The translations under genes were made by a program, and so were the position numbers. Shown one piece after another: positions 16,979 through 27,032 of a stretch of DNA of 62,201 nucleotides; positions within the stretch are counted from its first letter, which is position 1, and each line of letters starts with the position of its first letter. A model generated the notes under the pieces. That model did no database searches and was not told the origin of the DNA. It worked only from the letters and a program-made list of their open reading frames with translations. The stretch covers positions 1 through 62,201 of the forward strand of contig CAIMBK010000046.1 in the NCBI GenBank assembly GCA_903839195.1. Reading direction: 5' to 3'. This DNA comes from an uncultured Bacteroidota bacterium (GTDB lineage: Bacteria; Bacteroidota; Bacteroidia; Flavobacteriales; Flavobacteriaceae).

Positions 16979-17764
16979 GTGATTCATTATTCCATTTACG
17001 AAAATAAAAATAGCGACCAATGGGTGACTTTTGTTCACGGAGCGGGCGGTAGTTCTTCTATTTGGTTTAAACAAATAAGGGATTTTCAAAAGCAACATAA
17101 TGTTTTGTTATTGGATCTTCGTGGACATGGCGGTTCAAAATCGCCTATAAAATCTACTTTCAATCAAAAATATACTTTTACGGCTTTGGCCAATGATATT
17201 TTAGAAGTTCTGGATCATCTGAAAATTGAAAAATCCCATTTTGTTGGCATTTCTTTAGGAACCATTTTAATTCGTCAAGTGGCAGAAATGTATCCCAATC
17301 GGGTGCAAAGTATGATTCTTGGTGGCGCAATTTTGAAAATGAATTTCCGCTCACAAATATTAATGAAATTGGGAAATATATTCAAATATGTGCTTCCTTA
17401 TTTGATTTTGTATCGCTTTTTCGCCTTCGTAATTATGCCGAAAACAAATCATAAACAATCCCGAATTTTGTTTATTAATGAAGCAAAAAAATTATACCAA
17501 AAGGAATTTATCAAATGGTTCAAATTAACCGCAGAAATTAATCCGGTATTAAAATGGTTTCGCCAAGTTGAATTGAATATTCCAACGCTTTATGTCATGG
17601 GGCAAGAAGATTATATGTTTCTTCCATCCGTTCGTAAAGTGGTCGAAAAGCATTACAAATCGTCTCAATTATTTGTGATTCAGGAATGTGGTCACGTGGT
17701 AAATGTAGAACAACCAGCCACTTTTAATAAAACGGTACTTTCGTTTATTAATGCTTCAAAATAA
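16979..17764 (+). CDS. Alpha/beta hydrolase
   Basis: 261 residues, alpha/beta hydrolase fold. The oxyanion stretch is FVHGAGGSSSIW (about 18-29), the nucleophile elbow GISLG has S92, and the late histidine is in ECGHVVNVEQP. There is no signal peptide, so it acts in the cytoplasm; the substrate is unknown. The start is GTG at 16979, and no ATG precedes the conserved beginning in this frame. A weak box (TACATTTA, 16956-16963) lies close upstream. A hairpin follows at 17771-17791. Confidence 0.8.
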   Translation: MIHYSIYENKNSDQWVTFVHGAGGSSSIWFKQIRDFQKQHNVLLLDLRGHGGSKSPIKSTFNQKYTFTALANDILEVLDHLKIEKSHFVGISLGTILIRQVAEMYPNRVQSMILGGAILKMNFRSQILMKLGNIFKYVLPYLILYRFFAFVIMPKTNHKQSRILFINEAKKLYQKEFIKWFKLTAEINPVLKWFRQVELNIPTLYVMGQEDYMFLPSVRKVVEKHYKSSQLFVIQECGHVVNVEQPATFNKTVLSFINASK

Positions 17765-17791
17765 AAAAAACCAGTACCTTTTGAGTACTGG
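17763..17791 (-). terminator. Terminator for the DUF4197 gene
   Basis: CCAGTAC (17771-17777) and GTACTGG (17785-17791) form a perfect stem. On the minus strand it is followed by eight T residues, so it ends leftward transcription from the DUF4197 gene. For the rightward hydrolase transcript the T-tract is weak. Confidence 0.65.
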
Positions 17792-17876
17792 AAATTTTCC
17801 CTTTAACTAACAACAAATAAACTAATATTCTGCTGCAAATATCAGTAATAGTATAACGTTTTTAGTTATCTAAATG

Positions 17877-18611
17877 TTATGATTTTGTATTCTTTTTATC
17901 TTGAATCGCAAACACACTTTGAAGGATTGATGAGGTTCTCGCTTTCAAATTAACACGAATTTCTTTTTCCTCAATCGCAATCATTTTGAACACGCCTTTC
18001 ATCGTTTCGTTGGTTACATAATCATTCAAATCAGGATTTACTTTTTTTACCAATGGAATGGAATTGTATTTTTTAATGATTTGTTCCCAAATTTTATTCG
18101 CATTAACTTTGTTTAAAGAAGTTGCAATTACGGGATTGAATTTTGCATATAAATCGGTTGAAGTGGCGCTTTGCAAATAAGTTGTAGCCGCATCTTCATT
18201 TCCCAATAATATGGTTTTCGCATCCGTGAAACTGATGTTTTTTACGGCATCTACAAATATTGGCGTGGCTTCTTTAACCGCGTTTTCGGCAGCTCTATTC
18301 AAAACCAACAAGCCTTCATCGGCCATTTTTCCTAATCCAAGACTTCGTAATGCTTTATCTACTTTTTGTAATTCGGATGGCAATACAATTTTTACAAGTT
18401 CATTTTTATAAAACCCATCGGTTTCCGTTAATTTGGAAACTTGTTTCGCGATTCCATTATTTAAGGCTTCTTTCAAACCCTCGCTAATGTCTAGTTTTGG
18501 ATCATTTAAAGTGATTTTTGCAATTTTTTCTTTTCCTTTTTTTAACAAATTATTGATTTGCCCCTGACTAATTATGGGAACAAATAAAAGTAAAATAACT
18601 ATTCTTTTCAT
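17877..18611 (-). CDS. DUF4197 domain protein, secreted
   Basis: 244 residues from the ATG at 18611, with a signal peptide at about 1-17 (MKRIVILLLFVPIISQG). The rest is a helical DUF4197 domain, rich in Lys and Ala, with no cysteine or catalytic motif that I can see. The family is found across Proteobacteria and Bacteroidetes and has no assigned function. An upstream in-frame ATG at 18629 would place the start inside the -7 box at 18627-18634, so the internal start is preferred. Confidence 0.8.
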   Translation of the reverse strand: MKRIVILLLFVPIISQGQINNLLKKGKEKIAKITLNDPKLDISEGLKEALNNGIAKQVSKLTETDGFYKNELVKIVLPSELQKVDKALRSLGLGKMADEGLLVLNRAAENAVKEATPIFVDAVKNISFTDAKTILLGNEDAATTYLQSATSTDLYAKFNPVIATSLNKVNANKIWEQIIKKYNSIPLVKKVNPDLNDYVTNETMKGVFKMIAIEEKEIRVNLKARTSSILQSVFAIQDKKNTKS

Positions 18612-18626
18612 AAATTTTTGTTTTCT

Positions 18627-18634
18627 CAAAGTTA
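18627..18634 (-). promoter_or_regulatory. -7 box for the DUF4197 gene
   Basis: TAACTTTG on the minus strand, 15 bases upstream of the ATG at 18611. It decides the start against 18629. Confidence 0.5.
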
Positions 18635-18772
18635 CGCTAAATCTAGATTTTTTTATTATACCCTTCTATTAATATTTTCATAAAAACCAATTCGTTATTA
18701 TTTTGATAATTATTTATGTCGATTTTTATTATTTCCGTAAATTGCACCACATATAATGACACAAAAATAAAG

Positions 18773-21700
18773 ATGGAGCAATCTAAACCCTATATTCCCA
18801 ACAATAAAGTAAGAATTGTAACGGCAGCCGCACTTTTTGACGGACACGATGCGGCTATCAATATTATGCGAAGAATTATTCAATCGACAGGGGTAGAAGT
18901 AATTCACCTTGGGCACGATCGAAGTGTCGAAGAAGTTGTAAATACTGCTATTCAGGAAGATGCTAACGCAATCGCAATTACGTCTTATCAAGGCGGTCAC
19001 AATGAATATTTCAAATATATGTTTGATTTGCTTAAAGAAAAAGGGGCTAATCACATAAAAATATTTGGCGGTGGTGGCGGTGTTATTCTACCAACCGAAA
19101 TTGCCGAATTAGAAAAATACGGTATTTCCAAAATTTATTCTCCAGATGACGGCCGCGCGATGGGTTTACAAGGAATGATAAATGATTTGGTTTCAAAATC
19201 GGATTATTCGATTGGCGATAAATTAACCAATGAAATTGAATTATTAGACGTTAAAAATCCGATTGCGATTGCTAGAATTATTTCGGCAGCCGAGAATTTT
19301 CCGGAAATTGCAAAACCAATTTTAGATAAAATCCATTTAAAGAACAAAACCAATAAAACACCTGTTCTCGGAATTACTGGAACTGGAGGCGCTGGAAAAT
19401 CTTCTTTGGTAGACGAATTAGTTCGTCGTTTTCTTATTGATTTTCCCGAAAAAACCATCGGAATTATCTCTGTTGATCCCTCAAAAAGAAAAACAGGCGG
19501 CGCGCTTTTGGGTGATAGAATCCGAATGAACGCCATTAATGATTCCCGTGTTTATATGCGTTCGTTGGCTACAAGACAATCCAATTTGGCTTTGTCAAAA
19601 TATGTTGCCGAAGCGATTCAAGTCATAAAAGCGGCGAATTATGACATTATTATTCTTGAAACTTCAGGAATTGGACAATCGGATACTGAAATTATGGATC
19701 ATTCCGATGTTTCTTTATATGTAATGACGCCCGAATTTGGTGCCGCAACCCAGTTGGAAAAAATCGACATGCTGGATTTTGCTGATTTGGTGGCTATTAA
19801 TAAATTCGACAAACGTGGCGCCCTTGATGCCCTTCGCGATGTAAAAAAACAATTTAAAAGAAATCACAATCTTTGGGATGCAAAATTGGAAGATTTACCA
19901 GTTTTTGGAACCATTGCATCCCAGTTTAACGACCCTGGAATGAATCAATTGTATAAAGCAATTATGGATTCGGTTAATGAAAAAACGCAATCTGATTTGC
20001 AATCCTCGTTTCAAATCACACGTGAAATGAGCGAAAAAATATTCGTTATTCCTTCCAACAGAACCCGTTATTTATCTGAGATTTCTGAAAATAATAGAAA
20101 ATATGATGCTACAGCAAACGCTCAATCGCAAGTAGCGCAAAATCTATTTGGAATTTATAAAACCATTGAAGGTATTTCTGGAAAGGAACCAATAATAGAT
20201 AAATACGGCATTCATTTAGAAGAATTAGGGGCTAATAAAAATGACGTTTTTTTGAAATTGCTTTTAGGCGAATTTGACCGAATCAAAATGAAATTAGATG
20301 CTTATAATTGGGAAATAATTACCACATGGAAAGATAAAGTGACTACTTATAAAACACCAATTTATAGTTTTCTTGTTCGTGATAAAGAAATCAAAATTGA
20401 AACACAAACCGAAAGTCTTTCCCATTTAAAAATCCCAAAAATTGCGTTACCAAAATACGAATCTTGGGGCGATATTTTGCGTTGGGTTTTACAAGAAAAT
20501 GTACCTGGCGAATTTCCATTTACCGCAGGTTTATATCCATTTAAAAGAGAAGGAGAAGACCCGTCTCGAATGTTTGCCGGCGAAGGCGGACCCGAACGAA
20601 CCAATAAACGGTTTCATTATGTAAGCGCCGGATTACCAGCAAAACGTTTGTCTACCGCTTTTGATAGCGTAACTTTATATGGAAACGACCCTCACATTCG
20701 CCCCGATATTTATGGGAAAATTGGAAATGCCGGAGTTTCGATTTGTTGTTTGGATGATGCCAAAAAATTATATTCTGGTTTTGATTTGGTTCATGCGTTA
20801 ACTTCCGTAAGTATGACAATAAACGGGCCTGCGCCAATGCTTTTAGGGTTTTTCTTAAATGCCGCAATCGATCAACAATGTGAGTTGTATATCAAAGCCA
20901 ATGGTTTAGAAAAAGAAATAACAGAGAAAATAAAACAAATATTCAACAAAAAAGGCACTGAAAGACCAAAATACCAAGGCGATTTGCCGGAAGGAAATAA
21001 TGGTTTAGGCCTTTTTTTACTGGGCGTTACAGGAGATATGGTTTTGCCTTTAAATGTTTATAACGACATTAAAAATAAAACACTTTCGCAAGTTCGTGGA
21101 ACGGTTCAAGCGGATATTTTAAAAGAAGACCAAGCACAAAACACTTGTATTTTTTCGACCGAATTTGCGTTGCGATTGATGGGTGATGTGCAGGAATATT
21201 TTATTAAAAACAATATAAGAAACTTTTATTCCGTTTCGATTTCGGGATATCACATCGCAGAAGCAGGCGCCAATCCAATTTCCCAATTGGCATTTACACT
21301 TTCAAATGGTTTCACCTACGTGGAATATTATTTAAGTCGTGGAATGGATATTAACGATTTTGGGCCTAATTTATCATTCTTTTTTTCCAATGGAATTGAT
21401 CCAGAATATGCAGTAATTGGACGTGTGGCGCGTAAAATTTGGGCAAAAGCGATGAAAAATAAATATGGAGCAAACGAAAGAGCGCAAATGTTGAAATACC
21501 ACATTCAAACTTCGGGACGTTCTTTGCACGCTCAAGAAATTGATTTTAATGATATTCGTACAACACTTCAAGCTTTGTATGCCATTTATGATAATTGCAA
21601 TTCCTTACATACCAATGCTTATGACGAAGCCATAACTACCCCGACCGAAGAATCTGTCCGGCGAGCCATGGCCATTCAATTGATTATTAATAAAGAATTG

Positions 21701-22195
21701 GGATTAACCAAAAACGAAAATCCCGTTCAAGGATCTTTTATTATCGAAGAATTAACCGATTTGGTTGAAGAAGCCGTTTTGCAAGAGTTTGAACGAATTT
21801 CGGAACGTGGCGGCGTTCTTGGGGCTATGGAAACAATGTACCAACGTTCAAAAATACAAGAAGAAAGTTTGTATTATGAAACCTTGAAACACAATGGCGA
21901 TTTTCCGATAATTGGTGTAAATACGTTTTTGAGTTCCAAAGGTTCTCCAACCATCATTCCGGCCGAAGTGATTCGTGCTACCGAAGAAGAAAAGCAATAT
22001 CAAATCACGATGTTACAACAATTGCATCAATCCAATCAAGAAAATGTAAAATTACATTTAACCGATTTGCAGGATGCGGCAATCAAAAATCAAAATCTAT
22101 TTGAGCATTTAATGGAAGCTACAAAAGTTTGTTCTTTGGGTCAAATTACAGAATCACTATTCAAAGTTGGTGGCCAGTATAGAAGAAATATGTAA
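18773..22195 (+). CDS. icmF: Fused isobutyryl-CoA mutase (IcmF), B12-dependent
   Basis: About 1,140 residues from the ATG at 18773. Domain order is cobalamin-binding (about 12-145, with DGHD and the cobalt-ligand H25), MeaI-type G-protein chaperone (about 195-440, Walker [10 protein letters not shown] near 203-211), linker, then the (beta/alpha)8 acyl-CoA mutase domain to the C-terminus. This order is diagnostic for IcmF, which interconverts isobutyryl-CoA and n-butyryl-CoA (some members act on pivalyl- or isovaleryl-CoA) and carries its own reactivating GTPase. A longer frame from 18716 adds 19 residues unlike the family. It stands alone, and no other B12 genes are nearby. Confidence 0.93.
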   Translation: MEQSKPYIPNNKVRIVTAAALFDGHDAAINIMRRIIQSTGVEVIHLGHDRSVEEVVNTAIQEDANAIAITSYQGGHNEYFKYMFDLLKEKGANHIKIFGGGGGVILPTEIAELEKYGISKIYSPDDGRAMGLQGMINDLVSKSDYSIGDKLTNEIELLDVKNPIAIARIISAAENFPEIAKPILDKIHLKNKTNKTPVLGITGTGGAGKSSLVDELVRRFLIDFPEKTIGIISVDPSKRKTGGALLGDRIRMNAINDSRVYMRSLATRQSNLALSKYVAEAIQVIKAANYDIIILETSGIGQSDTEIMDHSDVSLYVMTPEFGAATQLEKIDMLDFADLVAINKFDKRGALDALRDVKKQFKRNHNLWDAKLEDLPVFGTIASQFNDPGMNQLYKAIMDSVNEKTQSDLQSSFQITREMSEKIFVIPSNRTRYLSEISENNRKYDATANAQSQVAQNLFGIYKTIEGISGKEPIIDKYGIHLEELGANKNDVFLKLLLGEFDRIKMKLDAYNWEIITTWKDKVTTYKTPIYSFLVRDKEIKIETQTESLSHLKIPKIALPKYESWGDILRWVLQENVPGEFPFTAGLYPFKREGEDPSRMFAGEGGPERTNKRFHYVSAGLPAKRLSTAFDSVTLYGNDPHIRPDIYGKIGNAGVSICCLDDAKKLYSGFDLVHALTSVSMTINGPAPMLLGFFLNAAIDQQCELYIKANGLEKEITEKIKQIFNKKGTERPKYQGDLPEGNNGLGLFLLGVTGDMVLPLNVYNDIKNKTLSQVRGTVQADILKEDQAQNTCIFSTEFALRLMGDVQEYFIKNNIRNFYSVSISGYHIAEAGANPISQLAFTLSNGFTYVEYYLSRGMDINDFGPNLSFFFSNGIDPEYAVIGRVARKIWAKAMKNKYGANERAQMLKYHIQTSGRSLHAQEIDFNDIRTTLQALYAIYDNCNSLHTNAYDEAITTPTEESVRRAMAIQLIINKELGLTKNENPVQGSFIIEELTDLVEEAVLQEFERISERGGVLGAMETMYQRSKIQEESLYYETLKHNGDFPIIGVNTFLSSKGSPTIIPAEVIRATEEEKQYQITMLQQLHQSNQENVKLHLTDLQDAAIKNQNLFEHLMEATKVCSLGQITESLFKVGGQYRRNM

Positions 22196-22234
22196 ACAAA
22201 AAGCGTGTGAATCGCTCATTCCGATTTTTAGGAT

Positions 22235-22789
22235 TTATTTAATTTTCTCTAAATTCAAATAGCCAATATGAAGTTCATCTTCTGGAAGTAATTCTTTTGA
22301 TGGGGTTATTTTTAATGAATATTGGTTCTTTAAAGTATCTGGTAGAATATCGGCAACATTATAAATATCATCAACATCGATTCCGTATTTGTCATCAATA
22401 TGGGAAGTAGCGCCTTTGAATCCGAAATGTTTATAGAAACTAGTAGCTTTTGCTTTTTTTGTGGCTTCCGCCAAGGTTTTACCGGTTGCCAAAATTTTAT
22501 AATGAAATTCTTCCAATTCATTTTCTTTATAACCGCCAAGGTTAATGAAAAATAAATCAGCTTCGTTTTTTTGTAACCCATTTTTAGAAACGACTTCAAT
22601 TTTACGATTATCAACGGTGTTGACTTCGCGCCAAGAATCAATGTGGATTTTTCCTTTGGCTTCAGGCCAAAACGCTTTCATTTGGGGGATTAATTCTATA
22701 AGCGAATTGCCAATTCCAAAAAAAATATCGTGTTGTTCGGTAAAACGGCCACTTGGTCGACAACCAATAAGTATCATATATAGTTTCAT
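22235..22789 (-). CDS. DUF1543 domain protein
   Basis: 184 residues from the ATG at 22789 (MKLYMILIGCRPSGRFTEQHD). DUF1543 is represented by two similar halves (about 1-95 and 96-180), with the pattern of a duplicated alpha/beta module. Function is unknown, and there is no signal peptide. A GTG two codons upstream is possible but would lie within the promoter box at 22795-22802. It is convergent with icmF. Confidence 0.75.
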   Translation of the reverse strand: MKLYMILIGCRPSGRFTEQHDIFFGIGNSLIELIPQMKAFWPEAKGKIHIDSWREVNTVDNRKIEVVSKNGLQKNEADLFFINLGGYKENELEEFHYKILATGKTLAEATKKAKATSFYKHFGFKGATSHIDDKYGIDVDDIYNVADILPDTLKNQYSLKITPSKELLPEDELHIGYLNLEKIK

Positions 22790-22794
22790 AATCA

Positions 22795-22802
22795 CAAAAA
22801 TA
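22795..22802 (-). promoter_or_regulatory. -7 box for the DUF1543 gene
   Basis: TATTTTTG on the minus strand, 5 bases before the ATG at 22789. The transcript would have almost no leader. Confidence 0.4.
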
Positions 22803-22813
22803 AATTAAAATAC

Positions 22814-22844
22814 TTTGAAATTTGACTTCAAAAAAATATATTTG
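22814..22844 (+). promoter_or_regulatory. Promoter of the small lipoprotein gene
   Basis: TTTG (22814-22817), 19 bases, TATATTTG (22837-22844). Both boxes and the spacing match the Bacteroidetes consensus, 45 bases before the start. Confidence 0.6.
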
Positions 22845-22889
22845 GTTTGATTTTTGAAATAAAGTAACGAAACAAATTAAATAGCTATC

Positions 22890-23402
22890 ATGAAAAAAAT
22901 TATTATGTTATTTGTCGGAATTGCAGCATTGAGTTTTAATAGCTGTATTGGGCCAGAAGGCGAACAAGGTCCAACGGGATATTCTGCAGAAGCAGAAGTA
23001 TTTGAATTAAAAAACATCGATTTTGGCTATAATGCAACTGATGGATATACCATTTATCAAACATTAAATCCGAGAATTTTATCTTCAGATACAGCTTTGA
23101 TCTATAGAATGTCAGGTTTAATTAATTCTACAACTCCAATTTGGCAATTAATTCCAAGAACTTTGTATTTGCCTCAAGGCGAATTGGATTATGATTATGA
23201 TTTTAGCAGAGAAGATTTTACGATTTATGCTGGCGGAACTTATGATTTAGGTTTTACACCTTCATATGTTGAAAATCAGACTTTTAGAATTGTAATTGTC
23301 CCAGGTTATTTTTCAAAAGGAAGTCAACAAGATTATAGCGATTACAATAATGTAATAAAAACCTATCATATTGATGAATCTAAAATCAAACAATTAAATT
23401 AG
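22890..23402 (+). CDS. Small lipoprotein with short collagen-like motif
   Basis: 170 residues. A lipoprotein signal peptide ends at the lipobox SFNSC (C19). Right after the lipidated Cys is a short Gly-x-y stretch (GPEGEQGPTG) and then a beta-rich domain with many Tyr and Asp residues. I recall similar short collagen-like lead-ins on flavobacterial lipoproteins, but I cannot assign a function. It is likely in the outer or inner membrane facing the periplasm. It is followed by a strong bidirectional terminator. Confidence 0.7.
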   Translation: MKKIIMLFVGIAALSFNSCIGPEGEQGPTGYSAEAEVFELKNIDFGYNATDGYTIYQTLNPRILSSDTALIYRMSGLINSTTPIWQLIPRTLYLPQGELDYDYDFSREDFTIYAGGTYDLGFTPSYVENQTFRIVIVPGYFSKGSQQDYSDYNNVIKTYHIDESKIKQLN

Positions 23403-23421
23403 TTTTCAATTTTAATTCAAT

Positions 23422-23454
23422 AAAAAAGTGCTTTCGTTTGAAAGCACTTTTTTT
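23422..23454. terminator. Bidirectional terminator
   Basis: AAGTGCTTTC, loop GTTT, GAAAGCACTT with an A-run before and a T-run after. It serves both the lipoprotein gene and the leftward type II glutamine synthetase gene. Confidence 0.8.
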
Positions 23455-23471
23455 ATTTATAATTACCGAAT

Positions 23472-24485
23472 TTATAAAGCCGATTTAACAGTTTTGATAA
23501 TTCGAGCAGCAATTTTGTAGGGATCACCATTAGAAGCAGGTCTTCTATCTTCCAACCAGCCTTTCCAACCTTTTTGAACGGTCATCAAAGGAATTCGTAT
23601 TGAACAGCCTCTGTCCGAAACGCCATAAGAGAAATCGTGAATAGAAGCTGTTTCATGTTTTCCGGTCAAACGTTGGTCGTTGTATGCGCCGTAAACAGCA
23701 ATATGTTCCGCAGTAACGGGTCTGAAAGCTTCACAAATTTTTTCGTAAGTAGCTTGGTCGCCACAAGTACGCAACACTTCGTTTGAGAAGTTAGCGTGCA
23801 TTCCAGAACCATTCCAATCGGTATCTCCTAGAGGTTTTGGATGATATTCAATATAATAACCATATTTTTCAGTCAATCGATCTAATAAATAACGGGCAAC
23901 CCAAATTTCATCTCCGGCTTTTTTTGCGCCTTGAGCAAACAATTGAAATTCCCATTGTCCGCAAGCTACCTCTTGATTAATTCCTTCAAAGTTAATTCCG
24001 GCGGCGATACACAAATCAGCGTGTTCTTCAACTAAAGCTCTTCCGTGTGTATTTTTTCCGCCTACAGAACAATAATACATCCCTTGTGGCGCTGGATATC
24101 CGCCAATTGGAAATCCTAATGGCAATAAAGTTTTGGTATCCATAATGAAATATTCTTGCTCAAATCCGAACCAGAAATCACCATCATCATCAATTGTTGC
24201 GCGCCCGTTTGAAGCGTGTGGCGTTCCATCGGCATTCATAACCTCGGTCATTACTAAATAACCATTTTTACGCGATGGATCTGGATAAATGGCAACAGGA
24301 ACAAGCAAACAATCAGAAGAACCACCTTCGGCTTGTTTTGTTGAGGAACCATCAAAAGACCAATTGCCAATTTCGGCTAATGTTCCTTTAAAATTGTCAT
24401 GATCTTCTACTTTAGTTTTACTTCTTAAATTTTGAGTTGGTTCGTATCCGTCTAACCAAATGTACTCTAACTTTATCTTTGCCAT
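23472..24485 (-). CDS. glnII: Glutamine synthetase, type II (eukaryotic-like)
   Basis: 337 residues, short GSII form, against about 470 for type I. It makes glutamine from glutamate, ammonia and ATP. Seen are LEYIWLDG at the start, NWSFDGSSTKQA, the metal-binding FGFEQEYFI, NGSGMHANFS, and the ATP-site region RLTGKHETASIHDFSYGVSDRG. It is divergent from a type III enzyme across 256 bases, an arrangement that invites joint nitrogen control. A minus-strand promoter box is at 24519-24527, and the terminator at 23422-23454 follows it. Confidence 0.94.
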   Translation of the reverse strand: MAKIKLEYIWLDGYEPTQNLRSKTKVEDHDNFKGTLAEIGNWSFDGSSTKQAEGGSSDCLLVPVAIYPDPSRKNGYLVMTEVMNADGTPHASNGRATIDDDGDFWFGFEQEYFIMDTKTLLPLGFPIGGYPAPQGMYYCSVGGKNTHGRALVEEHADLCIAAGINFEGINQEVACGQWEFQLFAQGAKKAGDEIWVARYLLDRLTEKYGYYIEYHPKPLGDTDWNGSGMHANFSNEVLRTCGDQATYEKICEAFRPVTAEHIAVYGAYNDQRLTGKHETASIHDFSYGVSDRGCSIRIPLMTVQKGWKGWLEDRRPASNGDPYKIAARIIKTVKSAL

Positions 24486-24518
24486 AATTATATAAATTAA
24501 GATTATTAAATCGTTACG

Positions 24519-24527
24519 GCAAATTTA
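24519..24527 (-). promoter_or_regulatory. Candidate -7 box for glnII
   Basis: TAAATTTGC on the minus strand, exact match, 33 bases before the start. Confidence 0.5.
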
Positions 24528-24551
24528 ATTAAAATGATTTACCTATATAAA

Positions 24552-24613
24552 AATAGGGGGGTGTTTTATTTATTAGATAGTTATTTTTAATAATATTGTA
24601 TTTTGAATAGGGG
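24552..24613. promoter_or_regulatory. Repeated AATAGGGG motif between the two glutamine synthetase genes
   Basis: AATAGGGG occurs at 24552-24559 and 24606-24613, 54 bases apart (close to five helical turns) in otherwise extremely AT-rich DNA. It is a possible pair of binding sites for a nitrogen regulator acting on one or both genes. The function is inferred from placement only. Confidence 0.35.
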
Positions 24614-24693
24614 TAAAGTTATAAAATTGCAATTATTAACAATAAAATTGTATAAAATGATAATTAATAAGAATTTTTTTTTAGACAATTTTA

Positions 24694-24701
24694 TATCTTT
24701 G
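24694..24701 (+). promoter_or_regulatory. Candidate -7 box for glnN
   Basis: TATCTTTG, exact match to TAnnTTTG, 40 bases before the start. Confidence 0.5.
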
Positions 24702-24741
24702 TAATCAATATAATGTGTACTAATTTCTAAAAATCAATTCT

Positions 24742-26931
24742 ATGGCAACTTTACGTTTTCAAGCTTTAAAAGAAGCATCCAACAGAGACTTAATTAAATT
24801 TGAAGAATCCGATAAAAAATCGACACTTTTTGGTTCGAATGTTTTTAATGATAAAGCGATGAGGCAATATTTAACGGCCGATGCTTTCAAAGGTGTTCGC
24901 GATGCCGTTTTACATGGAACGAAAATTGACAGAAAATTAGCCGATTATATTGCAATGGGCATGAAAGAATGGGCCGTTTCAAAAGGCGTGACACATTATA
25001 CGCATTGGTTTCAACCTTTAACGGGAACTACTGCCGAAAAACACGATGCTTTTTTTGAAACTTCTTATGATGGAAGCGACCCCGTAGAAAAATTTGGGGG
25101 TGGACAATTAGTACAACAAGAACCAGACGCTTCGAGTTTTCCAAATGGCGGAATCAGAAATACATTTGAAGCCAGAGGATATACCGCTTGGGACCCAACG
25201 TCTCCTGCTTTTATTTTTGGAACTACTTTGTGTATTCCAACTGTTTTTATTTCCTACACTGGAGAAGCTTTGGATAATAAAATCCCACTCCTACGAGCCC
25301 TATCGGCCATGGATGATGCCGCAACCGAAGTGTGTAAATATTTTGATAAAAACGTCAAAAAAGTAACTGCAACCCTTGGATGGGAACAAGAATATTTCTT
25401 AATTGATAAATCATTGGCCAATTCTCGACCGGATATTATGATGACTGGAAGAACCTTGCTTGGTCATACTTCTGCCAAAGGGCAACAACTCGATGACCAT
25501 TATTTTGGGTCAATTCCAACGCGGGCTTTGACTTATATGAGAGATTTGGAGCAAGAATGTATGTTACTTGGAATTCCTGTGAAAACCCGTCACAACGAAG
25601 TTGCGCCCAACCAATTTGAATTGGCGCCAATATTTGAAGAAACCAATTTGGCCGTTGATCATAATTGTCTTTTAATGGATGTTATGCAGAAAGTCGCCGA
25701 ACGTCATAATTTTAAAGTGTTATTTCACGAAAAACCTTTTAAAGGTGTAAATGGTTCGGGAAAACACAATAACTGGTCATTAGCAACCGATACGGGCGTG
25801 AATTTATTAAGTCCGAGTAAAACGCCGATGAGTAATTTGCAATTTTTGACTTTCTTTATTAATACAATTAAAGCCGTAAACGATTATGAAGCTTTGTTGC
25901 GAGGCGCTATCGCAACGGCAAGTAATGACCATCGTTTGGGAGCAAATGAAGCGCCGCCAGCAATTATTTCCGTATTTATTGGAGCGCAATTGACAAAAGT
26001 TTTGGCTGAATTAGAAGGCGTAACCGCTGGTAAATTATCTCCAGAAGAAAAAACAGATTTAAAATTAAATGTCGTTGGAAAAATTCCGGATGTGCTTTTG
26101 GATAATACTGATAGAAACCGAACGTCTCCTTTTGCTTTTACTGGAAATAAATTCGAATTTAGAGCGGTGGGTTCTTCTGCGAATTGTGCCAATGCAATGA
26201 CAACTTTAAATACGATTGTTGCCAAACAATTGAAAGATTTTAAAGTGGCAGTTGATGTTTTGATTGATACAAAAGACATGAAAAAAGACGATGCTATTTT
26301 CAATGTTTTGAGAGAATATATCAAACAATCGAAAAAAATCCTTTTTGAAGGCGATGGATATAGCGAAGAATGGGAAAAAGAAGCGGGAAAAAGAGGTTTA
26401 AGCAATTTTAAAACAACGCCAGAAGCTTTGAAAGCAAGAGCGTCCAAACAAGCCTTGGATTTGTTTTCCGAAATGGGAATTATGAATCACATTGAAGTGG
26501 AAGCTCGTTATGAAATTGAATTGGAAGAATACACCAAAAAAATCCAAATTGAAGGCCGTGTTTTAGGCGATTTGTCTCAAAATCACGTTATTCCGACGGC
26601 GATTCGTTATCAAAACACATTAATAGAAAACGTGAAAGGTTTGAAGGAAATTTTTGGCGCCGATTATGAAAAAATCGGAAAGGAACAAATTTCGTTAATC
26701 CGACAAATATCGGGTCATATTGAAGGAATTAATACCAAAGTCGACGAAATGACCGAAGCTAGAAAACTAGCAAATGGGTTGACCGATGCGCAAAAAATGG
26801 CCGAAGCTTATTGTAATAAAGTAAAACCGTATTTTGATGTCATCCGAAATCATTGCGATAAATTAGAATTATTAGTCGATAATGAAAATTGGACTTTAAC
26901 CAAATACAGAGAATTATTATTCACAAAATAA
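24742..26931 (+). CDS. glnN: Glutamine synthetase, type III
   Basis: 729 residues, the large GSIII form characteristic of Bacteroidetes and cyanobacteria, and a dodecamer in studied species. An N-terminal GSIII domain (about 10-200) includes THYTHWFQPLTG. The catalytic core follows, with GWEQEYFLID, RHNEVAPNQFELAPIFE, and the ATP/substrate loop KPFKGVNGSGKHNNWS. A C-terminal helical region (about 590-729) is typical of the family. It has the same reaction as the type II enzyme encoded next door. Downstream is a strong terminator. Confidence 0.95.
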   Translation: MATLRFQALKEASNRDLIKFEESDKKSTLFGSNVFNDKAMRQYLTADAFKGVRDAVLHGTKIDRKLADYIAMGMKEWAVSKGVTHYTHWFQPLTGTTAEKHDAFFETSYDGSDPVEKFGGGQLVQQEPDASSFPNGGIRNTFEARGYTAWDPTSPAFIFGTTLCIPTVFISYTGEALDNKIPLLRALSAMDDAATEVCKYFDKNVKKVTATLGWEQEYFLIDKSLANSRPDIMMTGRTLLGHTSAKGQQLDDHYFGSIPTRALTYMRDLEQECMLLGIPVKTRHNEVAPNQFELAPIFEETNLAVDHNCLLMDVMQKVAERHNFKVLFHEKPFKGVNGSGKHNNWSLATDTGVNLLSPSKTPMSNLQFLTFFINTIKAVNDYEALLRGAIATASNDHRLGANEAPPAIISVFIGAQLTKVLAELEGVTAGKLSPEEKTDLKLNVVGKIPDVLLDNTDRNRTSPFAFTGNKFEFRAVGSSANCANAMTTLNTIVAKQLKDFKVAVDVLIDTKDMKKDDAIFNVLREYIKQSKKILFEGDGYSEEWEKEAGKRGLSNFKTTPEALKARASKQALDLFSEMGIMNHIEVEARYEIELEEYTKKIQIEGRVLGDLSQNHVIPTAIRYQNTLIENVKGLKEIFGADYEKIGKEQISLIRQISGHIEGINTKVDEMTEARKLANGLTDAQKMAEAYCNKVKPYFDVIRNHCDKLELLVDNENWTLTKYRELLFTK

Positions 26932-26951
26932 TAGTTTATTATACTAATTTC

Positions 26952-26987
26952 AAACCCGATTCGTTTGTTGTGAATCGGGTTTTTTAT
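26952..26987 (+). terminator. Terminator after glnN
   Basis: AACCCGATTC, 9-base loop, GAATCGGGTT followed by a T-rich tail. Confidence 0.8.
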
Positions 26988-27002
26988 TATAAAATAAAAA
27001 AG

Positions 27003-27010
27003 TAACTTTG
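27003..27010 (+). promoter_or_regulatory. Candidate -7 box for the OmpA-family gene
   Basis: TAACTTTG, exact match, 22 bases before the ATG. Confidence 0.5.
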
Positions 27011-27032
27011 TTTCTGTATTAAAGGTATTCCT

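Noticed and set aside
22890..23402. Collagen-like structural protein
   Set aside because: Only three Gly-x-y triplets follow the lipidated cysteine, too few for a triple helix.
25884..26447. 187-codon minus-strand ORF opposite glnN
   Set aside because: Long, but lies wholly antisense to the conserved glutamine synthetase core and has no family resemblance.
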